NCBI GenBank assembly: GCA_046297495.1
Contig: JBKBIP010000029.1
Span: 15,873 to 79,872 of the forward strand
Length of the DNA stretch: 64,000 bases
Direction of reading: 5' to 3'
From: JBKBIP01 sp046297495
GTDB taxonomy: Bacteria; Planctomycetota; Planctomycetia; Gemmatales; Gemmataceae
Every line of letters begins with the position of its first letter. Within the stretch, counting starts at the first letter, position 1. Positions 16,085-23,767 of this stretch are shown here, in pieces. Below the pieces are notes generated by a model. That model was not told where the DNA came from and did no database searches. It saw only the letters and a program-made list of their open reading frames with translations. The translations under genes were made by a program, and so were the position numbers.

Positions 16085-16762
16085 ATGAGAGCGACTGGTC
16101 GGACAATCACCGGGAAAGACCGCGAACCAACCCACCTGCCTGAGTTGCCGGTGGAACCGGAAGCCTATCAGCAGTTGTACTCCTTCAACTGTGGCGTCGA
16201 TGATTATATGGAGGAGACGGCTGATTGGCAGACCCTCCGTATACCACCCGGCTTGCCGGAGGAGGAGGTCTACCGGCGTCTCCCTGCGGCACCCGATTTC
16301 GAGTACGGGGGCTACTTGACAAAGAGCCGTATCCGCTTCCTGAAGTGCGACGAAGATCGGGCCAGTACGCGGATGTCGAGATCTTGCACGTTCCACAGTC
16401 ACCCGACAGATTCCCCATACGCAGACCTTCCGTCCATGACGGACGTTTACTCCTTTCTGGCGTTCCGTCACGTCCGGGCTGTTACCGTAGGGGCAACGCA
16501 GCTGTGGGTTTTCGACAAGACCAAGGCGACGCTGGCCATCGTCCAGAAGCTGGCAACCTGGGCAGAGGCAAACCAGTTGCAGGAGGTCCGCCGTCTGGAG
16601 AAGGAGGCCCCGCATGCCTGGCAGGAGCCCTACATGAGGCTGGTCCTGAAAAAGCTCGGGTTGGTTTGGCCGAACAAGAGGCAGGGGCTTGAACGGGACT
16701 GGCCCGAGATGCTGCAAAGCACCCTCCAGGTCAGGGTCCGCGTGTTCCCCCGCACTATCTGA
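16085..16762 (+). CDS. JAMM/MPN+ metalloprotease-like protein
   Basis: The 225-residue protein carries all residues of the JAMM zinc site: E73 in DFEYGGYLTK, H104 and H106 in CTFHSHPTDS, S117 and D120 in LPSMTD. The gap between the second His and Ser is ten residues, longer than the usual seven, so the loop is enlarged. JAMM proteins remove ubiquitin-like tails or cut isopeptide bonds. No ubiquitin, E1 or E2 homologue is present here. It lies 12 bases upstream of the WYL gene and heads a three-gene operon. An ATG at 16070 is an alternative start. Confidence 0.8.
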   Translation: MRATGRTITGKDREPTHLPELPVEPEAYQQLYSFNCGVDDYMEETADWQTLRIPPGLPEEEVYRRLPAAPDFEYGGYLTKSRIRFLKCDEDRASTRMSRSCTFHSHPTDSPYADLPSMTDVYSFLAFRHVRAVTVGATQLWVFDKTKATLAIVQKLATWAEANQLQEVRRLEKEAPHAWQEPYMRLVLKKLGLVWPNKRQGLERDWPEMLQSTLQVRVRVFPRTI

Positions 16763-16774
16763 ACGAAGAACATC

Positions 16775-17842
16775 ATGGTGACACCAAGGAAAACGACAGC
16801 AAGGGACAAGCCACTCCCTTCCGACGTGAGGAACCCAAGACCTGAATCAGACCGGAGGCTTCGTCAAGCAGATCGGCTGGCGAGGGTACTGAGGGTGCTG
16901 CAACTCTTGTTGAGCCGGGGCCGCTGGAACGCCCGGGATCTCGCTGGGGAACAAGAGGTTTCCGAACGAACGATCTACAGGGACATGCAAACTTTGGAGC
17001 TTGCAGGCGTCCCGGTGGAGTTCGACCAAAAGGACAAGTGCTATCGCATCCGCCAGGACTTCCGTTTCCCGGTCCCGAACCTTACAGATGAAGAGGCCGT
17101 AGCCCAGGGAACGGCAGCCGCCATCACCGCGGGGCCGGGCCTGGACATCAACCAGGGAGCCAGGGCGGTAAGCCGGAAGCTGGCGGCATCGGCCAAGGGG
17201 GACATTGCCCAGCTATTAGCCGATGCGGAAGAGTTGATCGCTGTCCTGGACCTGAAGCTGGCGGACCACTCGCGGCACCGCGAAATCGTCCGGACGGTCC
17301 AGTGGGCCTTGGTGAAGCGTAAGCAGCTGGCCGGCACCTACCGCAGCCCCTACGAGGCCCAGGACGTGAAGGTGCAGCTGCACCCTTACCGCCTCTGTCT
17401 GGTCAAGGCAGCCTGGTATGTGATCGCCCAACCAGCCGACGAGGCATCACCACGGACCTACCGGGTTGCTCGGTTCAAGACGTTACGGATGACGGACAGC
17501 AACGCACAGGTTCCCGCAGACTTCGACTTGAAGGCGTACTTCGGAAATGCCTGGGCGGTGTACCGAGGGGAGCAGTCGTATGATGTGGAGATCGTGTTCA
17601 CCAAGGAGGCGGCTGCCACGGCGACCGAAGTCGTTTGGCACCACACCCAGAAGGCCCGCCGTCACAAGGACGGCCGTGTCACGCTGACGTTCCAGGTGGA
17701 TGGGCTCAACGAGATTGTCCGCTGGATGCTGGGCTGGGGGAACCGGGCTGTGGTTGTTCAGCCGGTTGAGTTGAAGAACCTGATTGTGGAGCAGTTCCGG
17801 TCCGCTTTGCAAGTCTACGAGACGGGGCCAGGCGTCCAATGA
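16775..17842 (+). CDS. WYL-domain transcriptional regulator
   Basis: The 355-residue protein has an N-terminal HTH (LAGEQEVSERTIYRDMQTLE, about residues 52-71), a middle helical section, then a WYL-type region (AGTYRSPYEAQDVKVQLHPY, LVKAAWYVIAQ, RTYRVARFKTLRMTD) and a C-terminal WCX-like part (LNEIVRWMLGWGNRAVV). WYL proteins sense nucleotides or other ligands and often control defence islands. It overlaps the deiminase gene by ATGA and follows the JAMM gene closely, so it probably regulates its own operon. Confidence 0.9.
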   Translation: MVTPRKTTARDKPLPSDVRNPRPESDRRLRQADRLARVLRVLQLLLSRGRWNARDLAGEQEVSERTIYRDMQTLELAGVPVEFDQKDKCYRIRQDFRFPVPNLTDEEAVAQGTAAAITAGPGLDINQGARAVSRKLAASAKGDIAQLLADAEELIAVLDLKLADHSRHREIVRTVQWALVKRKQLAGTYRSPYEAQDVKVQLHPYRLCLVKAAWYVIAQPADEASPRTYRVARFKTLRMTDSNAQVPADFDLKAYFGNAWAVYRGEQSYDVEIVFTKEAAATATEVVWHHTQKARRHKDGRVTLTFQVDGLNEIVRWMLGWGNRAVVVQPVELKNLIVEQFRSALQVYETGPGVQ

Positions 17843-18699
17843 TCCCCGAGTCGGAAGTCAACTGCGTCTACCTGGCGGCAATGTTAGAAGGCCGCCACCC
17901 CGAGGTGTTCAAAGGACTCCGGGAGACACTGACCGCGTACGGGGTCGAGGTCCGTTATCTTGCGGATGTCCGCGACGTGTGGATTCGTGACTACGCCCCT
18001 ATCCAGGTCACGGCTCGGGCCTTGGTGAAGTTCCGTTACACCCCAGACTATCTCAGCGGCCACGAACACCTGATTACCGGCGAAGACGTGGTGGAGGCTT
18101 TCCGCGACCTGGGCCGGTGCCATCGCTCCGAGATCATCCTGGACGGAGGAAACGTCGTCGGGTGTCGCGGCAAAGCCATTCTGACTGACAAGGTGTACAA
18201 GGAGAATCCGGGTTGGGATCGGCCGCAGCTTCGCAGGCAGCTCTGGGAACTCCTCCAGGTCGATCAACTCCTCATCATTCCCAAGGAACCCTACGAGCCC
18301 ATTGGCCATGCGGACGGGATGGTCCGATTCCTCGACGAACAGACCGTCCTGGTGAACGACTATTCGACCGTGGACCCCTCGTTTCATGACCGCCTCACAA
18401 GGGTGCTTCGGCAGCACCGGCTCCAGATCGAGACAGTCCCCTACTTCCTGGAAGGCCAGTCCAGGGCGGGGATTCCCTCGGCGGTCGGGAACTTCGTGAA
18501 CTTCCTACAGACGGAAAGAGTGATCGTTGTCCCGGTCTACGGGACAGGCCATGATGAAGTCGCTTTGAGGAAGCTGGAGTCGCATTTCCCAAGTCTGCCC
18601 ATCGTTACCCTGGGCTGCACCGACCTGGCTCGGGACGGTGGCGTCCTGAACTGTGTATCGGCGTCTTACTGCATTTCCCCAAGAATTCCGCAGCACTGA
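17839..18699 (+). CDS. Agmatine/peptidyl-arginine deiminase family enzyme
   Basis: The 286-residue protein has the guanidine-modifying enzyme motifs WIRDYAP (48-54), ILDGGNV (100-106), GHADGMVRF (156-164, catalytic H157) and GGVLNCVSA (267-275, nucleophile C272). This is the family that hydrolyses the guanidino group of agmatine or of arginine side chains, releasing ammonia. The N-terminus is shorter than that of housekeeping agmatine deiminases, which run to about 340-370 residues. Being translationally coupled to a WYL regulator and next to a JAMM protein makes ordinary agmatine catabolism less likely. Confidence 0.85.
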   Translation: MIPESEVNCVYLAAMLEGRHPEVFKGLRETLTAYGVEVRYLADVRDVWIRDYAPIQVTARALVKFRYTPDYLSGHEHLITGEDVVEAFRDLGRCHRSEIILDGGNVVGCRGKAILTDKVYKENPGWDRPQLRRQLWELLQVDQLLIIPKEPYEPIGHADGMVRFLDEQTVLVNDYSTVDPSFHDRLTRVLRQHRLQIETVPYFLEGQSRAGIPSAVGNFVNFLQTERVIVVPVYGTGHDEVALRKLESHFPSLPIVTLGCTDLARDGGVLNCVSASYCISPRIPQH

Positions 18700-18731
18700 C
18701 CGACTCCTGGCAGAGCCCTTCGCCACAATAA

Positions 18732-18769
18732 GGCGACTGCAAGCCTGACTCCGGTTAGGCTGAGTCGCC
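18732..18769. terminator. Nested hairpin after the deiminase gene
   Basis: GGCGACT (18732-18738) pairs with AGTCGCC (18763-18769) and encloses AGCCT/AGGCT (18742-18746, 18757-18761). No U-tract follows. It separates the deiminase operon from the next gene set and may be a terminator or leader structure. Confidence 0.4.
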
Positions 18770-18836
18770 AGGGTACGGTTGCAAGGCAGGCGTTTGAAGG
18801 CCGGCCTTTGGCCGAACCAGCGAAGGAGAAACAACC

Positions 18837-19016
18837 ATGCAAGACGACAAGAGGGACGACTACGACCTGGGCCGCGAAATCGAGCGGTCTTGGCTCCTGC
18901 GAGGTGAGTACGACAAAGTCTTTGAGGCACAAGGCACCGCCTACATGATCTTCGGCGGCATTGTCGTGGTGAGCGTCGTCCTGGGCTTCTTGCTCAACGC
19001 TCTGGGCATCTGGTGA
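18837..19016 (+). CDS. Small single-pass membrane protein
   Basis: The 59-residue product starts behind GAAGGAGA. Residues 1-34 are charged (MQDDKRDDYDLGREIERSWL at the start). Residues about 35-57 form one membrane helix (MIFGGIVVVSVVLGFLLNAL). With an acidic soluble N-terminus and almost no tail it should sit in the inner membrane. I recognise no family. Good codon quality and the ribosome binding site support it. Confidence 0.65.
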   Translation: MQDDKRDDYDLGREIERSWLLRGEYDKVFEAQGTAYMIFGGIVVVSVVLGFLLNALGIW

Positions 19017-19116
19017 ACTGACAAGAACGGCTGTTGGCAATTACTGGTTATGCCAATTGAGCGAACCCCGATGTCATCGCACTTGTCCTGAGGAGGCCAA
19101 CTGCCGGGGAATCGCC

Positions 19117-19710
19117 ATGTTCACCGTCCACGAACTGACGCTGTTCCATTTCGACGGCGAACTGGTTTATCCGAAGCCTGTGGAGGCCATCAGTCTCGGC
19201 CTGTTTACCACCGTACAGCAGGCCGAGCACTTCTTGTCCGCCCAGCTGGCGTCACACGAGGCCTTGTGGAGATCCGAGACGTTCGCCTGTCTGACCTTGG
19301 AGGAGACCGTCGTGGACTCAAGGCGTCGTTTTCTACGCCGGCGATTCTATGACGCAGCGGGAGAGTTCAATGGAGAAATCAAGGTGGACCAGCTACGCAA
19401 GCCCTTCCACGGAAGGGAGCCGGCCACGTGTCTATTCTGCCAGGGCGAGTTGGTCCAGTTCCTTCACCAAGAAGAACTTCAAGTCGGAATTGTCGCGGGG
19501 CTTCCGTTGTCTCCTGCCGAAGTTGCTGGCTTCCAGCAAAGCTGGGAAGTACTTGGCGACGAGGACTGTTACCTCGTCCTAATGGGAGAAGAGGATCACG
19601 TTCACCTCCGGGAGTGCGAAGTTTTCAGACCGGCGGGACATATCGACACCCGGACAAGGGAGTTGCTCATGTCCCGCTTTCAAGGCATTGGAGCCGTGGA
19701 TGAACGATAA
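19117..19710 (+). CDS. Hypothetical protein
   Basis: The 197-residue product from ATG 19117 has a strand-rich start (FTVHELTLFHFDGELVYPKP), an arginine-rich middle (DSRRRFLRRRFYDAAG) and one CxxC-like pair (CLFC). No catalytic motif or membrane segment is visible. A TTG at 19057 would add 20 residues of poor quality. It is the first of four closely spaced genes ending with the beta-lactamase-fold protein. Its stop lies 13 bases before the next start. Confidence 0.65.
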   Translation: MFTVHELTLFHFDGELVYPKPVEAISLGLFTTVQQAEHFLSAQLASHEALWRSETFACLTLEETVVDSRRRFLRRRFYDAAGEFNGEIKVDQLRKPFHGREPATCLFCQGELVQFLHQEELQVGIVAGLPLSPAEVAGFQQSWEVLGDEDCYLVLMGEEDHVHLRECEVFRPAGHIDTRTRELLMSRFQGIGAVDER

Positions 19711-19723
19711 ATGGGGTGCTGTG

Positions 19724-20554
19724 ATGAATGACCGACGTGGGTTCTTGAAGACAACTCTTGGGTTGGCCGTGAGTGCCAGTTCTGGTCTTGGGTCGCCCCC
19801 GGTCCACGATCACAGGGCACGCATTGCCCCCGCTACGCCGGAGCAGATGGCATACGAGCAAGTCCTGGCTCAGAGTTGGTGTCTCCAATACCTTGGCCTG
19901 CCGCGAGACTGGTCAGTCGTGGAGAAGGGGTTCCATCCCTTCTCTCCCGAGCGGGTCGTGATCCTTACATCGGACCATCACTTAAAGCTCGGCCGAACCC
20001 TGACGGACGCCAAGAAGCAGATTTGGTCGCGGATCGAGGCTTGGTTCGTGTCAATCCGAGGCCCCTTGATGCCGCCTGCCAAGTTCGACCTACTTCTGGC
20101 ATTCGTTGATCACATGGCAGCTTATTACCAACGGCCTGATCTCGAGGAATACTGGGCGTTTCGATTGACCCAGCGTGAACAGCTCGGTTCGTGTGGCCTC
20201 GGCCGGGGCTTTGGGCTGGTCCATCAGTTTCAACTCGATGATGTCGTCAAGACGACCAATGGCAAGGTGGACTGGTGGTTGTTCCTTCTGCCGGAGGGAG
20301 CAAACTACGAAAGCCTTGACGACAAGCCGGTTCATCTGTTGATCGGTCACGTCTTCGATCAGCGAAGGATCGGCTTGGAGTATCGTGTCTGGGAGTTAAC
20401 CGCCAGGCTGGCTCGGCGTTCATTCGGACAGCCAGACAACGCGGATGGAATAAGCTTCAGCCTCTTGGAAGTGGCCAACATGGATAGGATTTCCGCTGCA
20501 CGGTTCCTTAACTACCAACTGGCCCTCTGTCTGAATGAGGATAAGAAGCAGTGA
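19724..20554 (+). CDS. PTS EIIA-like protein with a twin-arginine-type N-terminus
   Basis: The 276-residue protein has a C-terminal half resembling PTS EIIA type 2 (fructose/PtsN): REQLGSCGLGRGFGLVHQ (151-168), with H167 at the phosphorylated position, then KPVHLLIGHVF and ELTARLARRSF. The N-terminus reads DRRGFLKTTLGLAVSASSGL, a good Tat signal motif. EIIA domains normally work in the cytoplasm with HPr, so a Tat-type leader is unexpected. Either the domain has been reused outside the membrane or the leader is non-functional. Residues 40-140 match nothing I know. Confidence 0.7.
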   Translation: MNDRRGFLKTTLGLAVSASSGLGSPPVHDHRARIAPATPEQMAYEQVLAQSWCLQYLGLPRDWSVVEKGFHPFSPERVVILTSDHHLKLGRTLTDAKKQIWSRIEAWFVSIRGPLMPPAKFDLLLAFVDHMAAYYQRPDLEEYWAFRLTQREQLGSCGLGRGFGLVHQFQLDDVVKTTNGKVDWWLFLLPEGANYESLDDKPVHLLIGHVFDQRRIGLEYRVWELTARLARRSFGQPDNADGISFSLLEVANMDRISAARFLNYQLALCLNEDKKQ

Positions 20555-21099
20555 CCAAGGAACCCCTCATCTGGCCCTATTACGGGGAACGTAGCGGGAT
20601 CGTCATGAGCCGAGTCATGGCGATGGTCAAAGTGGTCTTGTCGAGCCAGCAAGGTCCACTGACCCGCCGGCAATACAAGCGGAAGCTGGAGGGCCATCTT
20701 TCGGCCACGTTTGGTGACTTGATGCTTGCGAAGCTGGCAGCTCTCAATGGCCTCGAAGAAAGGGAACGTTGGGAGAGGCTTCGCGTGGAGGATCGATTGG
20801 AAAACCAGCTGCCGTGTCTCCTTCTTTGCCCGGTGAAGGATTTCACGAACCGAGCGAAGGCAGCCCACGAGGTTCTTGACAATCTCCGAAGCGAGGAGCA
20901 AGACCTTCGCCGATGGGCCACGAAATGCCTAAGAATGGACGGCGTGAAGGAAGTTCGCCATCTGACCAGGAATGCAGCCGACGAGTTCTTCTCCTGGGCA
21001 AGTTACGTGATCGACCATACGTTTCTTGAGGTGGAGGCCTGGGAAACCAGGCAACAGCGACCTAAAGCCCGGAATCCTCGACAGACGGCGGTCAAGTGA
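20551..21099 (+). CDS. Hypothetical protein
   Basis: The 182-residue product begins with GTG overlapping the previous stop codon (GTGA). It contains VVLSSQQGPLTRRQYKRKLE, which may be a winged-helix start, and a long charged helical region (AHEVLDNLRSEEQDLRRW). A C-terminal segment (NAADEFFSWASYVID) is hydrophobic but not a membrane helix. It lies 10 bases upstream of the metallo-beta-lactamase gene, so co-expression is likely. No function can be assigned. Confidence 0.65.
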   Translation: MTKEPLIWPYYGERSGIVMSRVMAMVKVVLSSQQGPLTRRQYKRKLEGHLSATFGDLMLAKLAALNGLEERERWERLRVEDRLENQLPCLLLCPVKDFTNRAKAAHEVLDNLRSEEQDLRRWATKCLRMDGVKEVRHLTRNAADEFFSWASYVIDHTFLEVEAWETRQQRPKARNPRQTAVK

Positions 21100-21109
21100 T
21101 GGAAACCCT

Positions 21110-22402
21110 ATGAAGCTAACCGTCCATCGTGGCAGCAAGGAGATAGGCGGCTCCTGTATCGAGCTGACGACGGCTACGACGCGGCTCGTACTCGATCTCG
21201 GTCTGCCCTTGGTGGACGCCAACCGCGATCCCTTCAACGGCAGAGCTGCCCTTGCAAAGCCCCTGGGCGACTTGAAGGCCACGAAGGTCGTTCCGGCCGT
21301 ACCGGGCTTGTTTGACACGGACACCTCTCCACCGGACGCCATTCTGCTTAGTCACGCTCACTTGGACCACGCAGGGTTGTTGCATCTCTCCCGCCCGACA
21401 GTGCCGATCTATGCCACCAAGGGGACCAGCAAGGCGATGCTGGCCGCTGCGGTATTCGCTGGGCAGAAAGAACTCGACAGGGAGCGGTTCCGTGAAGTGG
21501 TCAGCAGACAGCCCTTCCAGGTAGGAGATTGTCGGGTCACACCCCTGGCCGTTGACCACAGCATCTTCGGCAGCGTGGCGTTCCTGGTCGAAGCTGGCGG
21601 GAAAGTCCTCCTCTACAGCGGCGACTTGAGGAACCACGGCCGGAAGCCAGGCATGATGCGGGAGCTGTTGGATAAGGTGAGGGAGCGGCGGGTGGATGTC
21701 CTGGTGATGGAAGGCACTCACTTCGGCTCCGACAAGGAACAGGGCATCACGGAGTTCGAACTGGAGGAAAGGGTTGTCAAGCTGGTCCAGACGGCTCCCG
21801 CCCTCGTCCTGGCTTGCTTCTCGGCCCTGGACCTGGACCGACTTGTGACCCTGTACCGCTCGGCCCAGAGGACCGGACGCATCTTCGTGGCGGACGCGTA
21901 CACGGCCTTCGTCTTGCACCTGGTCGGAAACCAGGTCAAGGTCCCCAGGCCGACCAGAGAAAACGGCATCCGTGTCTACTTCAATCGCTCCTTCGAGCGG
22001 CGGAACATCGAGAACCTTCAGGCCAAGTTCCGGCCGGACCAGATCGAGTTGTCGGAAGTCCTGGCTGAGCCGAAGCGACACCTGATGGTATTCCGGCCGT
22101 CGATGACAGCCCTCGACTTCCAGGAGAAGCTGCCGCACCGCTCCCGCTGCCTGTACTGTTACTGGAAAGGTTACTTGGTCAGACAGGATTGGGTTACACT
22201 TCAGGAACAACTGGCCCAGGTTGAAGGCGACTTCATCCCGGCCCATACGAGCGGGCACATCTACATCGCCGACCTCATTGCCTTCGTGAAGGCGGTCGCT
22301 CCTGGGAAGGTGATTCCGGTGCATACGTTCGAGCCTCAGGCGTTCCGGGACCACTTCGATAACGTCCTACTTCTGGCTGACGGCCAACCGGTAGAAGTCT
22401 GA
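21110..22402 (+). CDS. Metallo-beta-lactamase-fold hydrolase, RNase J/CPSF-like
   Basis: The 430-residue protein starts MKLTVHRGSKEIGGSCIEL, as in RNase J and CPSF-type proteins. It has the metal motif SHAHLDHAG (81-89), a later LAVDHSIFGSVAF (His), LLYSGDLR (Asp), and C-terminal IPAHTSGHIY and IPVHTFEP histidines that close the beta-CASP-type site. The family cuts or trims RNA or DNA. Housekeeping RNase J has extra C-terminal domains that are missing here, so this is a shorter accessory form. It ends the operon that starts at 18837 or 19117. Confidence 0.85.
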   Translation: MKLTVHRGSKEIGGSCIELTTATTRLVLDLGLPLVDANRDPFNGRAALAKPLGDLKATKVVPAVPGLFDTDTSPPDAILLSHAHLDHAGLLHLSRPTVPIYATKGTSKAMLAAAVFAGQKELDRERFREVVSRQPFQVGDCRVTPLAVDHSIFGSVAFLVEAGGKVLLYSGDLRNHGRKPGMMRELLDKVRERRVDVLVMEGTHFGSDKEQGITEFELEERVVKLVQTAPALVLACFSALDLDRLVTLYRSAQRTGRIFVADAYTAFVLHLVGNQVKVPRPTRENGIRVYFNRSFERRNIENLQAKFRPDQIELSEVLAEPKRHLMVFRPSMTALDFQEKLPHRSRCLYCYWKGYLVRQDWVTLQEQLAQVEGDFIPAHTSGHIYIADLIAFVKAVAPGKVIPVHTFEPQAFRDHFDNVLLLADGQPVEV

Positions 22403-22440
22403 CCGAGTAGAAACAGGCTGGTCCGGCAGCCGTGAAACCG

Positions 22441-23286
22441 TTACCTATCGAAGTACTCGAACACCTTGGTGAATCGCAGCTGCTTGTCCTTCTCCAGAGT
22501 CACATCCAGGCACGCGATCTTCCGAATATACCTGGACACGCCCTTCTCGACGACCAGCCGCTGGGCAAGCTGGCTCGTCGTCTCCAGGATTTCCTGACGC
22601 AGATCACTCCTCGGGTTGTAGTTGCTGATGACGATGTAGAGGTCCATGACCGGCCCCTGGGCATCGGTCCCGCCACCAGCGGAATCCGGCAGTTTGAACC
22701 GATCTGGATAGTGCCGGCGTAGCCGAGACAACTGAGCAGGAGTGACCAGTTCCGCAGCGTACATCAACAGCTGCACTAGGGCATAGAAGGGGTTCTTGTC
22801 GTTGCCTACCTTCACCTCCGCAATGCCCGGCAGCTGGTCGTGAGCATTCGCCAGGAGCCAGTCGAGACGCCGAACTCGGATCGAGGGGTCATCGTTCTCG
22901 AAGAAAGCGTTGCCTGTCGTTCGGGCCGGGACGAGTTCACGATCCACGAAGACAAAATCCAGGTCCGGATTGTCAACGACACGGGCGGTGCCAGCAGCCT
23001 TGAGAAAGGCAGTCAAGGAGAGCGTGCCGCCGATCCTGTCGATGCCCTGTGGATCGGGAAGCTCTTTCCGGGGCGGACGGTCCGGGTAGAACGGCTCCTC
23101 GACGTTCGAGTACTCACTGAACCGTTCGACGCTCCTCTGGAAAAGCTCAGCCAGAACCGCCGGATTGTGATCCCGTCGAGCTTCTTCGGCCATCGCCAGG
23201 TGGCATTCGAGAGAGCAGAAGAGATCGAACATCCCGTACAAAGATCGCAGACTCGTCACAGGGATCTTGGAAGCTACGGCGGCCAT
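22441..23286 (-). CDS. PD-(D/E)XK-like nuclease of unknown family
   Basis: The 281-residue protein is the only minus-strand gene between the restriction endonuclease and the tRNA. The start at 23286 follows a perfect AAGGAGG. A catalytic-looking segment VRRLDWLLANAHDQLPGIAE, then VKVGNDKNPFYALVQ, places D142 and E157-V-K159 as in PD-(D/E)XK folds, followed by an alpha helix with Gln. The rest is unfamiliar. It converges on the beta-lactamase-fold gene with 38 bases between stops. Confidence 0.75.
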   Translation of the reverse strand: MAAVASKIPVTSLRSLYGMFDLFCSLECHLAMAEEARRDHNPAVLAELFQRSVERFSEYSNVEEPFYPDRPPRKELPDPQGIDRIGGTLSLTAFLKAAGTARVVDNPDLDFVFVDRELVPARTTGNAFFENDDPSIRVRRLDWLLANAHDQLPGIAEVKVGNDKNPFYALVQLLMYAAELVTPAQLSRLRRHYPDRFKLPDSAGGGTDAQGPVMDLYIVISNYNPRSDLRQEILETTSQLAQRLVVEKGVSRYIRKIACLDVTLEKDKQLRFTKVFEYFDR

Positions 23287-23767
23287 GGAAACCTCCTTCA
23301 TGTCTACACGTTGATCAGGAACAGATGGTATCGAGCTTCGCTGTCCGCAGTGGGTCAGCGAGTAATCGTCTTCAAGAAGGTTGCAGGATCGGGATGGGAA
23401 AAAAGAAGAGGAGCGACGAACGCAAGGACGCTCCTTAGGGGCCGGCCAAGGCCACTCCAGAACGTACCTTGACCACGCTCCCCGTACGGGGAGCGTGGTC
23501 AAGGCACTGTTCTGGAGTTTCAAGAGCGTGTTACCGCTCAGGTTGGCCGTTCCTAAGGAACAGAGTCTTGATGCTCACGCATCACTCAGGTTGTATCGGG
23601 GCTGATTCTCGGCCCCGGTGTAGGTCCTGTCGCGTTCCTCAACAAATTCCCAGGTCAACCGCCCGGCACCGTGCCGGACTACCAGAAATAGTCTACCAGG
23701 AACGACATCGGCGGCCAGACCGTGGAGGCAGCGTGGCCAGGGTATCGTCAGCGGGCGGGTAGCCGCC
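23287..23767. other. Divergent intergenic region with a large inverted duplication
   Basis: This 480-base gap separates the minus-strand nuclease-like gene from the plus-strand ligase gene, and should hold both promoters. Its centre is occupied by a long palindrome, listed separately. I see no coding frame that I trust. Confidence 0.5.
23452..23519. repeat. Perfect 38-base palindrome inside a longer inverted repeat
   Basis: Bases 23467-23504 are perfectly self-complementary around a central GTAC. Each half reads CCTTGACCACGCTCCCC outward to inward. The symmetry continues outward with ACTCCAGAAC on the left and GTTCTGGAGT on the right after a one-base offset. Weaker similarity (CTCCTTAGG and CCTAAGGA, about 23431 and 23552) extends it further. 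No U-run follows, so a cruciform, operator or recombination site is more likely than a terminator. Confidence 0.75.

Noticed and set aside
22459..23472. Plus-strand frames opposite the minus-strand nuclease-like gene
   Set aside because: The minus strand has a perfect AAGGAGG and a plausible catalytic motif, while the plus frames have neither.
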